Origin: Opisthorchis felineus
Taxonomy: Eukaryota; Platyhelminthes; Trematoda; Opisthorchiida; Opisthorchiidae
Assembly (NCBI GenBank): GCA_004794785.1
Contig: SJOL01002045.1
Coordinates: 78,645 to 142,644 of the forward strand
Reading direction: 5' to 3'
DNA: 64,000 nt
The translations under genes were made by a program, and so were the position numbers. Shown piece by piece: positions 12,695 through 24,499 of the stretch; positions within the stretch are counted from its first letter, which is position 1, and each line of letters opens with the position of its first letter. The notes under the pieces are model-generated. The model worked only from the letters and a program-made list of their open reading frames with translations. It did no database searches and was not told the origin of the DNA.

Positions 12695-13651
12695 CTGACA
12701 GGTTTCAAAGCGAATTGATTATCTGGCAGATGCATCCACCTAAGGCAAAACTTTCTGACCACTGAAGTGGGGTTACGTAATCGACTGAACCTAATGGGCT
12801 CCTAAAAGAGCAAGCGCCCTTGTATAACTAAACGTTTTTGGGACCTAGATTAATCATTCCTGAAAGAAACACAGAAAAGATGTATGTTCTCGCAAATTTT
12901 CCTACTCACACCCAAAATTTTATTTCATTCCGCTACATCTGCTAGAGAAACTGAACCAACCCAAAATCGCGTGATACTGAGTTTGATGTCACGGTAGTTG
13001 CAAAGGATACGTGTGTGTGCTTCTGGTGAACGGCAAAAAAGGCTTTAATAACTATTTCACATCAGCGTTACGAAGTGCAAATGAAAACCTGCTAGTTGAT
13101 TTTTCAATCCATGAAGTTTACGGTTCAGTTGGGTGTCGCAGTGGGACTAGTGTGTGCGCGGGCTAAGAAACGATAAACGGTTGAATGTATCACCTCCCTC
13201 TTGAAGTTCAAAACGTTTGTATATTCTGTAAGTAAAAAACCTGTGGAACTAAGATGTTTACATAAACTAGTCAGTTTTATTTGAAATATCATGTATTGCG
13301 TTAATGACCAAATCAGTTAAAGCCACATCAGTTAGCTTTCATTAAAAGTTCAAATTATCGATCAGTTCAATTACTACGTTGCTGCCCCCAAAGGGATTTA
13401 CTGCAAGGGTAGCCATATTATTTTCACTCACAGCCTACTCATGGCCATAAAACCCTCCTTCAACCAACCGGCATGAAAATTAACAGCAAACTCAAGTAGG
13501 TCAACGTAACCACAAAGGAAGATTCTTATACAAAACGCATTGACAGAACCGTAACTATACGGCTTCGGTAACAGGCTATTTGGTAGACCAATGCAATATT
13601 CATAAAGAAACTTGCATTTACACAAACTTTTGACTCACACAGGCGTGATAA

Positions 13652-14562
13652 GACCTAAACACATGAATTAAGAATATCTTGAACGGACATATAATTGGTT
13701 GAACATTGTCCATTCAACTGACGACCAAAGTCTGTCTCTGTGTGTGGTTGATCGTCTGTCCTACCGTCAGGCATCGGTAACGGGGTTTTGGCACAGTTGG
13801 CATTGCAGCATAATGATCCGTGACTCACGGGTACATCAAGTGCATGGCACTGTGGGCAGGTTCTAGTTGAGTCCGAACCAGAATGCCCAATAGATATTCC
13901 TTCGTAATTAGACCATGTTGCTAGCAGAGGTTCACAGGATGGGCAGCAGCAGGGATACACCATTTCTTTGGGACAAAACTCAGATGAAGCAGATTCTGGA
14001 ATCGCACCATCAATGTTGTTACGAGCATCATGGTACTGAGATTGGTTAGGTAGGAAGGTACGCAAGCTAGTGCAGGGATGACTTGGAACAGAGGGCGAGG
14101 ATTTCCCATGGCAATGGCTAGTCGAGCATTTAACAGTGCTCACAAGCGAAGTGTACTCATTTTTCGCAAAACAACGCTTGGCGGGACTCTCAGACCTGTC
14201 CATTTGGTCCTCTTCAGACGACTGAATACACCGTTTGGCTGCAGGTGGCGTTAGAAATGGAAGCGTGTGCGTGGTGAAGCGATGGGAAACAGCAGCACCT
14301 TGATTGTTTAAAGTAACTGGAACGTAGGTAACCGGTTTGATATTTGGTCTTCTTAACGTGGCGTAGACAAGTTGTGCCGAACCAGGACGGGCAGCAGCCA
14401 CAGATGAGGGACGCAAACATGTCACGCTTCTTCCAACGGTTCCAGCATTACTGAACGAGGGCTCACATTGAGGTGAATAGTTCCGGGTCTGGACAGGGGT
14501 CTGCGTACGATAAATTATTTGTCTTCGTTCGGAGAGGCTGGTTGGGATAGCGGTCAATGAAT
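13652..14562 (-). CDS. Gene A main exon: ~300-codon Ser/Thr/Pro/Cys-rich protein of unknown function
   Basis: This is by far the longest open frame in the window (about 300 codons from 14557 to a TAG at 13652-13654) and is not explicable by chance at this base composition. On the minus strand it is preceded by a pyrimidine-rich acceptor (TTTCTGTATTTTTCGCACTCAG, AG at 14564-14563), so it is an internal or terminal exon beginning with the last two bases of a split codon; no initiator ATG is implied. The protein is rich in S, T, P, N and Q, so probably largely disordered. Its last third is Cys-rich, with CPSC, CPQC and CNANC pairs that could bind zinc. No family is recognised. The frame runs to a stop, but a GTAGGA donor at 13764 would allow splicing to the downstream exons near 12.7 kb. 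The coding status is solid; the function is unknown. Confidence 0.75.
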
Positions 14563-14821
14563 CTGAGTGCGAAAAATACAGAAACCTAGCTTAAAGTAGT
14601 GAATATGTTTTCCGGCAAGAAAAGCGGTGAAAGGCAATAGCTTTTAAGGGTTGAAAAGCGAATGAATTTGTCAGTAGGTATTCTACCAAAAATGTAAACT
14701 GGGGAAACATTCTAAATAGAAATAATGGGGCAGTATTTTTGTAAAACGACGAACCCTTTGTTCAAGTCTGTTCTGAAAAAGAGAAAGAGTTGTAGTGGGA
14801 CCATGTGCAAACCCCCATTAC

Positions 14822-15350
14822 CTGGTAGGATTGTTTTATCAAATAATCTCTCAGGAGGCGATTAAAAGTGTTTTCCTCGAAATGGATGTTTTTTTATATG
14901 ACAATACCTGCAAGCTATACTCAGTACATTGGGTTAATTCAGGAAAGTCCTTGAAAATAGTAAAAAGTTAAAAATTCCATATCCGATTTTTAAAAAAAAC
15001 ATTAAATATTACTTTCAAACAACAATTATCTACAGTGCGGCCAAAATTATCTAGAGATTTACGGTAATTTACCTTTGGTAGCGATTGTTTAGACCGACGA
15101 CTCAAGCATCTGTGGTCAGTCCGTCCATTCCACCTATGCATTTGGCGTTTTAATCAGTATGTGGGCAATACTGGTGGTCTATCTCAACTACATACCTCCA
15201 AAAAACAAAACCTTACAATAGACAAACAATCTTTTCTTACCCTGACGGTCGTCCTCTTTGAGTCGGACTAGTGTGCAATTTGTTTGGATAGAGGTCTAGG
15301 TATGTGCATTTGGGTGTCATTCTTGCAACAGTCTGACAATTGTTTGATAA
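14822..15350 (-). CDS. Gene A, four upstream exons (15350-15241, 15133-15073, 14949-14908, 14849-14822)
   Basis: Four short open segments lead into the main exon with matching phase at every junction. Exon 15350-15241 follows a strong acceptor (ACTGTGTTTTACCAG), ends at GTAAGA and encodes a basic stretch with an AT-hook-like RGRP. Exon 15133-15073 follows TGCATAG, with a TACTGAT branch-point-like site upstream, and ends at GTAAAT. Exon 14949-14908 follows a pyrimidine-rich acceptor (TTTTTACTATTTTCAAG), ends CTTGCAG then GTATTG, and encodes DFPELTQCTEYSLQ. Exon 14849-14822 follows CCTCCTGAG and ends CCAG then GTAATG, leaving one base that completes the first codon of the main exon. Introns are 107, 123, 58 and 259 nt. 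RGRP suggests a DNA- or chromatin-associated protein, which is inference only. Exons further 5' were not located. Confidence 0.45.
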
Positions 15351-15764
15351 CTGGTAAAACACAGTCAATAGTTGTAGATAGGAAAAAATGTCAGAGAAAA
15401 CAATTCGGGTGAGCCAACCCCACTTCAACAACATTCCCGGGAAAGCGCTTCCTATTGCGATGCACCGAAATCATGTAGGAACAGCTCCTGACTCCGGAAA
15501 TGAAATATTCTTTCCCCCCCCCCTTTGAAAAGAACTGGAAGGTGGTAATCCATTATGAGAATATATCAGATATGTTCGTTGTCTGCTGACATAACTGGGT
15601 GTTAAATTGACCTCCTATGATAAGAGAAGACTCCACGTGATCTGAAACATGAAGCGTCGTGTGTGATAGCGCTTTTCGGAATATACCACCCACGAATAAA
15701 CTATTTTGGAGTAAGAAATTAGGATGAATTAATTCAACATCTATGTGTCATTCAAGTCTTATTC

Positions 15765-15927
15765 GAGCACAACCACCAACCGATCGTTGCTCACCACTAC
15801 ACTCCTTAACAAGGCACTGATGATGCCACCTCGACTGTTGATGAAACGTTTGCAATCACATTGCCCAGCTCAGCGAACAAGCCAACAAACATCAATGCTA
15901 CCTGAGCTACCAACATTGTCCTCTATA
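15765..15927 (+). mobile_element. Hairpin repeat family R2, copy 2
   Basis: It shares the R2 core (GATGAAACGTTTGCAATC), the arm (TTGCCCAGCTCAGCGAACAA) and the tail ending ACATTGTCCTCTATAGA, which is the reverse complement of the copy 1 tail. The 5' arm is missing. Flanking TCTTATT (before) and TCTTGTT (after) may be a degraded target-site duplication. The core lies in the opposite orientation relative to the tail compared with copy 1. Confidence 0.65.
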
Positions 15928-16048
15928 GATCTTGTTGTTCTACCGGCGTATTCGTTACATTCCTACCTCATTATTCTGAGATTTTTTTGGGTTTGGCCTT
16001 CTTGCACGGATAACTGCGGCTCTGTGTTCATTCAGACTTTCAATTCAG

Positions 16049-16747
16049 TCAAAAACGTGGAAGTGGGTACGATGGTTCCGATGTGCCAGTAAACTCCTCA
16101 GATGCCAATGGGCCTGGGTGGAGAGGATTGTCTTCCTTATTCAAGGAAATTTCGAAATATTACTCTGCTGGGCTGAAAAATGTGAAAGACAACGCAAAAA
16201 GAACCGGCGGCTCGGTAACCGAGTTCAAAAGCCAGTGGAAAGTAGCTCTTATTCGTCGGCGTTTTCCGGAGGACTTGCTGATCGAGCATATATTATGGTG
16301 AAACCAAATAAGTTTCTTCCTAGAGGGCGCTTTGTCAGAGGAGAGTAAATTGAATTGTATGTTCCATAGTTAGCACAGTGGAGAACCGATATGGCTTTTG
16401 AGTAGACTGGTTGTCCCATATTAGCCTGAAACAATTATACAAAAGTCAACAACAAGAAATTCTGAGCCTTTCTGCTTGACAGCTGCGTTTGTGGCGTGCA
16501 AAATTCATCGTTTGTGGGACATCAGTGATGGCTTTGGGTTTGATTGTCGCACAGTGAATATTATTCGCATATGACCATTCCTACCCCTGAGCCAAAACAT
16601 CATTCTGCTTGGTCCACACAAGTACAAAGAAACAAAGCACTAGAGTTTCCTTTTTTCGGGCGCATCAACGCTGTGTATGATCAGGAGTGTGAGAAATCAC
16701 ATTCTGGATATCTGATATGCCATCACTACTCCAGCAACACACACTGA
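16049..16747 (+). CDS. Gene F candidate: last two exons of a plus-strand gene
   Basis: Exon 16049-16297 follows a good acceptor (CAGACTTTCAATTCAG), is open for 82 codons and ends at ATG then GTGAAA. Its product is hydrophilic and Lys/Arg-rich (GLSSLFKEISKYYSAGLK; VALIRRRFPEDLLIEHIL). Two bases are left over, matching an exon at 16555 that starts with one base after a strong acceptor (GGTTTGATTGTCGCACAG) and runs 63 codons to a TGA at 16745-16747. The intron is 257 nt. No upstream exon was found. The gene points away from gene A, and the repeat copy at 15.8 kb lies between them. No family is recognised. Confidence 0.3.
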
Positions 16748-16799
16748 ACGCCCTCGGAGTATCGCGTCAATGCAGAGGAACGGGTTCACGCCCTGGCTA

Positions 16800-19700
16800 A
16801 GACGAATGTTTGTTATTGCTTTGTACTAAAACGTTTAACGTATCATGAATATAATGGTATTCCCATCCTGCAAAAAACTTGAAAATCACAGTAAAACCAT
16901 TTCAGTTGAGTTGTAACTCATTAGTAGTGGGCATCCGAATAAACCGCAGAAAAATTGGAGAAAGTAATCTCTTCGTTTAGCCCTCAAGTGCCATGAAATT
17001 TGAGTGTGAAAGGCCGAATAGTTGTACTGTTGCCTGAGACGTAGTCAAGACATACCTCCACCACCGTTCCATTGCATAAGTGATGGCACACGATTCGATG
17101 GTGACTAAAATCTAAGCAACCACTTTCCAAGCGGACTTCTTGTCTCCTTCTGATCAATTTATTTATATTGTGCAGTTAGCGAAGAGGGTAATAGTTTCAA
17201 GCTTTTACTGCAGCTGAATTGTGAAGACAACTCAGAATGAAAAACAAGAGTAACTTGAGCATCTTTCCTCAAATATCAGTTGGTTCCAGGTCTTTAAACT
17301 TCTTGTACACAGTTGGAAGCAATCGGTATGCATAAGCAAAACATGTGAAGTCTACAGGCATTCAAGATAGACAGCCTGCAAATTATACCATATTAACGAT
17401 GGTGAGTTATACAATCAAGAAGTTTTTCTCTTCAGCCCAGCTGAACTAATGAACTGACGTAGAAGGCAACGAGTAACACTACATCATCTGGGAGACACAA
17501 AGTTTGCACAGGTTCATCAGTTGTAGTTATTGTTATCTTTTTTCGTTTGTACAATCAAAAATTTCGTAGTGGTGGTTTCGTGGAGCCTACCCTGGCTAAG
17601 ACATCAAAGTATTCGTACTTTATTGCCGCACAGTCAATATCGCGTCAACAGTAGCATAAAGTCATGAAGTTGTTCCGCCTTAGACTAATGATCCTCAAGT
17701 TCACAAGAGACTACTTCTCCTTGTCCCAAAGATAAGTACTTTCCGAAAGACATACTTTAATTTTCTTTAGGGACACATGTCCTGGTTTCATAACCAATTA
17801 AATTTCCTTCATGAATGATAGCTATTTTCATCCCTGCATTCGCAAACAATTTCCCAGTTAGATTTCAAGTGTCAAAATTTTTGTTCTGGTAATGGGCTTT
17901 CTACGTGGGCTTTTCTTGCATACAAACCAACGGCTACACTTGAGATTGCCTTTTGCTAATCTAGAAATGAGGCGTTTATGGCTTCACTGAGTTACTGCTA
18001 TGCACAAACTACTTGGTCGCAGGTAAACAGATTATTAACGCTTCACTTTCAGAGGGGGGGGGTCCCCAGTGGATATTAACAAAGGGTGTTTAACTGTGAA
18101 TATATATATATATATATGTAGACAAAGAGGCAAGCTTCTTGATGGAATTCGCCGATCACCAGTGATCCGTCCAATTGACGTCTGTGCATGGTGGGTAAGT
18201 CGGAATCGGTTTTCAAGGGGCTGAATACGATGCTACTTGCAAGCTCTTGACGGCTTCATGGACCCGAGGAGATAGGATCTACCGGAGAAGGACGCCTACA
18301 TTTTGTCCCGGTAGTGTTTGATCTATGAAGAACATTAATGTTCCAGACCCAATCCAACCGTTTGCTTTGAAGATATTTGCATAAAAGGTTGATAAATTAC
18401 TCAGTTTATAGTTTTACTGTCGTACGTTACCTAAGGAAGTGAACCAGTGGCAGATACCACAGCGTTGGCATCTACCTACATGTGATGATTTTGTAGGGCC
18501 ATTCCTTAGGCCACCTAACACTTCTCCGGCTGTACTACTACGTACGTTCATTATTAGATGGGGGAAACTACATCCATTGTGCTGGTTCTCAACTCGAGCA
18601 GCTTTTTTGGACGAGCCGAACTGCCTGCTTAACTACAATGGTACAAATGTTTTATGACCTGAGATTCCGCTACCGTAGGCAGGTCGGTCATCGGAAAAGC
18701 TGAGTGCTATGGAACTAGTCATCCATGCTGGTCCAGTAAGTATTTTTAAAATAGGTTTTTGTAATTCCCTGAAATGTGGCTAAGCCTAATGTGTCTCCTA
18801 CCAGTTGGGTTGTATTCTACAAACTAAAGTTATTGAATTTTCGCTTCACATACTTTGTTCCAACCGGTAAAGTAGGTATTTTGACGCAGTGATTCGTGTG
18901 CAAACAGAGTTCCATGCTCCATTTGGTCCACCATTTGTTTGTTTTACCTTACAGCGAATTCCGGACTTCCTCCTAGCTTTTTGGAGTTATTTTTTGGCTG
19001 CTAAACCCCTCAGGTACTGAGCTGTTTTGATAGATGCCATATCCTTCATTCGAATCAAAGTGAACTGGAAATTATCTCAAATGTTGCATTATTATAACTA
19101 CACACAAAACAACCGCGTTCACTTCTATGAGCATTTCAGAACAGTGTCTTTGATGGTTCCTGGGAACTTGTTTAAAGCAGTGGTGAATTCTGATGCACTT
19201 TCCTAATTGTTTTCATCTTTCTTGCAACAAGGTCCATTGATTTCCTTGGCAATTCAAACTATGGTATGCTTTCAAATACTACACGTACGCTAGCACGCAT
19301 CAGGGCGTTGCCTTGGCTGGAACCGGCTCAATGCAAATAGTTTGGTATCTGAGCATCACAGAGATGCCCCTGCTACCTGATGATTAAAGCGTCCCTTCCC
19401 AAGTTTTGGATACGGTGTCTATGCATGCGGCATCCGTCCTACATTAAACTACATATTTGTTAGTTCCAGTGATGAACACATCGACGATGGTCATCCACCG
19501 TTATTCTTTGTTGATGGAATTCAAGTTGTCCTTGTAGACACTTCCAGGTTTCAGCCTTCTCGCTCACAAGAGAAGACAGTCTGTTGACGATGTGGATCTG
19601 ATCGGGTCTGGAAGCTGACTGTAGCTTTATTTTTACCCCGTTTAACACTGAAGGGCGTTGGGGTCCAAGAGTTTAGCAGATTTTATCCTGGACATCCACA

Positions 19701-22700
19701 AACAGAAATCCATTACTGTCGGGCTGAATAAATCTGATTCACTTCTTAGTACCAGCTTATAAGATCTGAAATGCATATTGGACGACATGTTTATGCCTGT
19801 TTATTTGTATTGTATCGATTCAGCAAAAATTATCGCCAATACCAGCCTCTCATATCTTTCTTCTGGTCAACCAGCCGAACTTCTGTGAGTTTAGCATGGT
19901 CTAAACCGTAATATTTGAGTTAGTGCACAGCGAAAGAGTTTAGACTACTCCCCCCATCCAAATCAAGAGACTCGCACGAAGTAGGTCTTTCTTCCTGTTT
20001 TTGCTAGATGATGTTATATGTGGAGGCATAGCAATTAGATTATGGATAATGCTGTATAGCAGCCAAAACCAGAGTAGCCTTCTTAGCATTGTTCGCAACA
20101 GCAATCCAACGGAAGAAAAAATACCCCAAACCACTTGACATTAACTTTCCTATATTTTGGTGGGCACGTTTTTCCATAGGGGTTATATGCACATCTTATG
20201 AACTAAGAAGAACCGTCAAATATAAGTCCATCTGAAGTTGGCTCCAAGGTTTTACCAAAATGAAGGGTTCTGTTGCAGAATTATTAGCCCTGCAGGAGCA
20301 TTGGAAATTAATCCTTCAGATACTTATTTCATACCTTATGGAGTACCTTAGCCGGTAACAATAATATGACTATGTTCGATTTCTGTCGTCGTGAGCTGTC
20401 ATCTATCTTCTCGCAAACAAGAGAATCAAACTGCTGCCAAGATGTCAATTCACAATTGGAGAAAATCTATCCAATTGAATAGCGGATGAGGAACATACTT
20501 TCGGAATAGCGATTGCTCTTGTCTTATTTCCGGTCAACTCCTCGTCGAGAAGGCTTTTCCTCTGTGCTGTGTTTCTACTACGCAACGCTATTCTGCTACC
20601 TACTGATGACATCATCTGGTGAAAAAACGCTTATAACGAAAATGAAAAGGCTCAGTGAACGGAAAAATGGCCTTACATCAATCCCTTACGACAAGAATTC
20701 AAAATCTTCTTTGGTTGAGTTGATTAGCTTAATTAGCTTCGTGAGGATCGTTCACTTGTTCGGTCTGCTGACATTCAGGTTTTCCGTGTTTCTATTCTTT
20801 TGCTGCCCATTAATGTCCCGAAAATCTCGCAAAGCACGTTTGCTTCAGATATTTTTTCGTCGATACCGGATCCCGTGGCATCCGCTGTGAGATCCACGGA
20901 GTTGAACGAGGAGCTAGTGGCATTCAGCTAACTGCGGTCGTAAAAATGAACAGGTATTGTCCAGAAAACAAACCAATCGGACCATATAAACACAAAACGT
21001 AAGGCTCAACTACCGTTCGTCGTCTGGGTTTTACTTCGCCTTTTTTACCTGTAGTTCATATGTGAGTCCGGTTCTGGTCAGCGAACAAAAATACAGACGG
21101 AGTTTTATTGCTTCCTCCATTCCGTAATGGATCATGATAACTTTGGGATGTAATTACTTCCCTCATTAATCCAGTGCTACCTCAACTCCTCTGACAAGTG
21201 AAAATGTTGCATGTAGGCAGCCGAACAATTAGTTGCTGTTGTCCACGAAATATGGCGGGAATATAGGAGAAAATGTACCACCGTAGTCATTCCTGTCCGC
21301 TGCTCCCAATGGACCCATATTTTATAAACTACATTGGGGACGAGCAGCGGTCTATCTAGGTCAGAATTTTAAATTTTGTCTAAAAACTGAATTGATAATT
21401 GGGGTGCTACCGAGGAAACCTAGACCGTTAACAGTAATTCTATTTCCCTTTAAACATAAATACCAAAGCACATGTTTTCCGAAAATTATGAACGTAATTC
21501 GTAGGCCATACAGTTTAGTCAAATGAGACGATATCTTTACAGAATAAAACTCTGAATAAAAATTTACCTGGAATGCAGTTCTGCGCAATGCAGATGGGGC
21601 ACACTTGAGATGTCCTTATAAGGTCAGAAAAAATCTGCCCAGTGGACCCCTCGATTTTTCCGTCTTAACCTGCCTGGACGATCTGATTATTGATACTGTT
21701 TTCACATCCGGAATAATCGTTCGTCCGTATTAGGAAGATAAATTGGTGCAAAGTCCTTAAATCCTCTGCCGGACAACTTGTCAGTTAGGCTATTATGCTT
21801 GTCAGATACAGTGAATGGTTCATCATCTACAGCTCGGGACCGCTGTTTCGTCACAAAGATAAAAAAGGAAAAGTAACCAAAAGGGCAAGGTGTTAAATTC
21901 ACTTGCTCGAAAGCTGTGTACAATCAAGGGGTTTCGGCTTTTGGCAGTAAAGGTGAACTAATATTGGCAGCGTGCAGTGCGTTTGGTAAACCCTCATCAT
22001 ACAGGGGTACTTATGAACGGGTTGCACGGTTGCGTAGGCTAACATATGACGTGCTGTTGGCTACGACTGAGAAATAGTAGTATTCCACGGAGTCTCTGAA
22101 CTTCAGGACCCCTGAATCTTAGGCACAGGTCACTGGTTGACCAACATAAAACGAATCTATTCAGCTGCTTTTTCCTACCAAGCAGAGTGACGGTAGATAG
22201 GAGATGGTTGCTGTTTTGTCCGCTGTTTCCAATTCATCTTGAAGGATGAACTTCGGTGCGACAGTTGATAAATCAGCCCTAGCTGATCTGGCCATCGAAT
22301 CGGCAAGGCATTTTCTGGTTTCGTGTAGCAGGTGTTTGTGTTTTTCGCTCTTAGCTTATAGCAATGTAAACTGAACGGTTACAAAAGATAGACAGTGAGT
22401 TTTACGACCCAGATGTCCTGTAGAACACCTTCGAATGGAAGGGGTGATTAACGGTGGAGAGTCGTGGATTAGCAGTCGTCATTTAAGTTTGAATTGAGCA
22501 GGGAGGCGCAACTAAAATGAGTCCTTTTTAAGCTGTGCTTCTTTGGAGAAGAACGTCAAACGGTGCAGTCTGATTTACCGGTTATTGTGCAGTCATTTGA
22601 AATCCACTGGCCAAAATAATAAAAACGGCAAAGCAGCATAAACAAGCGCAACCTTACATACATAAACTTGCTACATACTATCTCTAAAAGTAACCCAAAG

Positions 22701-23100
22701 CCTTGAGGGATTGCCAATACCTCTCTTTTCTGTACAGTAAAATATCACGTTCCAGCGTATTCACCCATACGGAACCTACTTAAAAATGTATTTGTCTGAT
22801 GACATTTTATCAAAAGCCCTGCAGCCGACCACAATGCCCCGAATTCCAAAAGGAATAGGCGTAGAGCTGAAAGTCCACGAAGAAGTCGCTTTATGCGTCA
22901 TTCGTTACACATTTGGACTAGAAAAGCCCATTGGTTTGAATTAGGCATTGGTTATGCACATTTCTGCCGTCCGAAGCGCGCAAAATACTCTTTGAAGAAT
23001 AAAGGAAATTCATGTTAAAATCTTAAAACCTTTTAGAGAAGGATATGCATGTTGAAATTCAGGAGCACAGATCGAATTTAAGAAGGTCGTCCGTGGGGGG
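16800..23100. other. No recognisable gene
   Basis: Contains a G9 run (18054-18062), an AT tract (18101-18118) and a 125-codon plus-strand frame (20513-20890) with hydrophobic stretches but no acceptor and no initiator ATG. A GTAAGT donor at 18752 follows a short open segment. None of this is convincing. Confidence 0.55.
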
Positions 23101-23303
23101 GGGGAGATATTCAGGAATCTGGCTGCTTTACGCGCGTTACGCCGACCCCACGTATTGATACTTATTGTCACAGAGAAGTCGCCTGCAGTGTTAGTCTGTA
23201 AAATTAAATAACCACAGAGGTGAACGCATCCCTAGAAACTTACGCTCTGGAGGGACAAGTTCCATCAGTGTGATACCATTGTTATGTTTGTTTGTTTAAA
23301 CAG

Positions 23304-24480
23304 TGTCGGATGATGTGATAACTAAAAGCTATATTTTAGGGAAGGATTTGATAGATCTTCTGAAATCTGATTTTTCTGCAGCTGACTATGACAACTGGAC
23401 GCAAATATTTTGCAAGATCTCACCACCTGATGTTTGAAGGAAAATATAATCTTTTCTTGTCACTTTGTACTCCTAGCCAACATGATTTCGAGAACATGCA
23501 CAGCTTTATTTCAAGTATCGTGCCAGATAAAACACAAGCTGCCTTTGAGCAACAACTAGTCGTTTTGGAGAATGTGACGAAACCGAAGTCTGGTCGAACC
23601 TCTTGTTAGCCTCAAAGTAATTTACAAATGACTTCGTTTCGAAAATATGCAGTTTTTCGTGTTTATGAGCTTCCGTAAATAGTGCCCGCATTTTGTTTTT
23701 GGTGATCACAATAGATGATCGTGTTCTGCTATGTTAGAATTATGAGGTGGCGTTTCTTAGCAATGCTTTTAATCGCTACAAGAGATCTCCATCTCTCATC
23801 CAAGACCACCTCGTTTGGGTCCTATGGGATTTGGTTTGCACTGTACACATTTTTGGAAGATCAAAAATTAACTCTATACATGGCATTCATACAAGAGCTC
23901 ACCTCTCCCTCACGAAAAATAAGTGCAGTACAAACCTCTTGTGAGCTGGGTCTGTATAGTTCGGCACCAAGGAGCTTCTAACTGATCTCATTAAAGCCAG
24001 GTATCCCTCTTAGTTCAATGACTGTTTGAAACATGCCTTTATTCTGCAGGGCACCAGTCCTGATGTTCATTTTTGGTGTAACCGCATGATAGACATATTT
24101 TGGTCTTCCCGCTACTACCAATAATGTTGGAGGCTTTCACAGGCGAATTTTATGCTTGTCTAGTTCCAACCATGGAAAAATATGTTGTTCATATGGACGT
24201 TCCACTGAATCCAGAGGTTTCGAAAAGTTTTCCAAGCAAGGAGAGTAAACGACGCAACTTAGTGATACAATTATTACTGCGTAGAGTCAACACCTACTGA
24301 AAAGTCAGCCACTCCTCCGGAGAGACCAGTTCAACTGGCCACCAAAAATTATATCTTTTGGGAGGTAGTTTATGACATTTACATTTGAAGCGGCAGGCCT
24401 TCAGAAGGGACAAATTTGTGTCGACCACTTGAAGAACATCCCAGTAGCAAATTCTACGTCGCATAGGACAGCGTCGTTGG
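23304..24480 (+). pseudogene. Broken coding region with weak collinear resemblance to Integrator subunit 3 (INTS3)
   Basis: After an acceptor (GTTTGTTTGTTTAAACAG) the frame beginning SDDVITKSYILGKDLIDLL is open for about 43 codons to a TGA at 23430-23432. The next reading frame then continues as FEGKYNLFLSLCTPSQ. An exon starting at 23738 (acceptor CGTGTTCTGCTATGTTAG) encodes RYKRSPSLIQDHLVWVLWDLV. Its spacing (Y, ten residues, LVW, then D/E-LV) resembles the INTS3 N-terminal helical region. A frame change leads to TLYMAFIQELTS, then an exon after CCTTTATTCTGCAG gives GTSPDVHFWCNRMIDIF, then another frame change. INTS3 is a scaffold of the snRNA-processing Integrator complex. Three frame changes imply a decayed copy, sequence indels or a misreading. 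The resemblance was judged from memory of the family and is weak. Confidence 0.2.
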
Positions 24481-24499
24481 TTGTTTCCCTGATGACCTA

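Noticed and set aside
20513..20890. 125-codon plus-strand frame with hydrophobic segments
   Set aside because: It has no ATG start and no good splice sites. Hydrophobicity is expected from T-rich DNA read in any frame.
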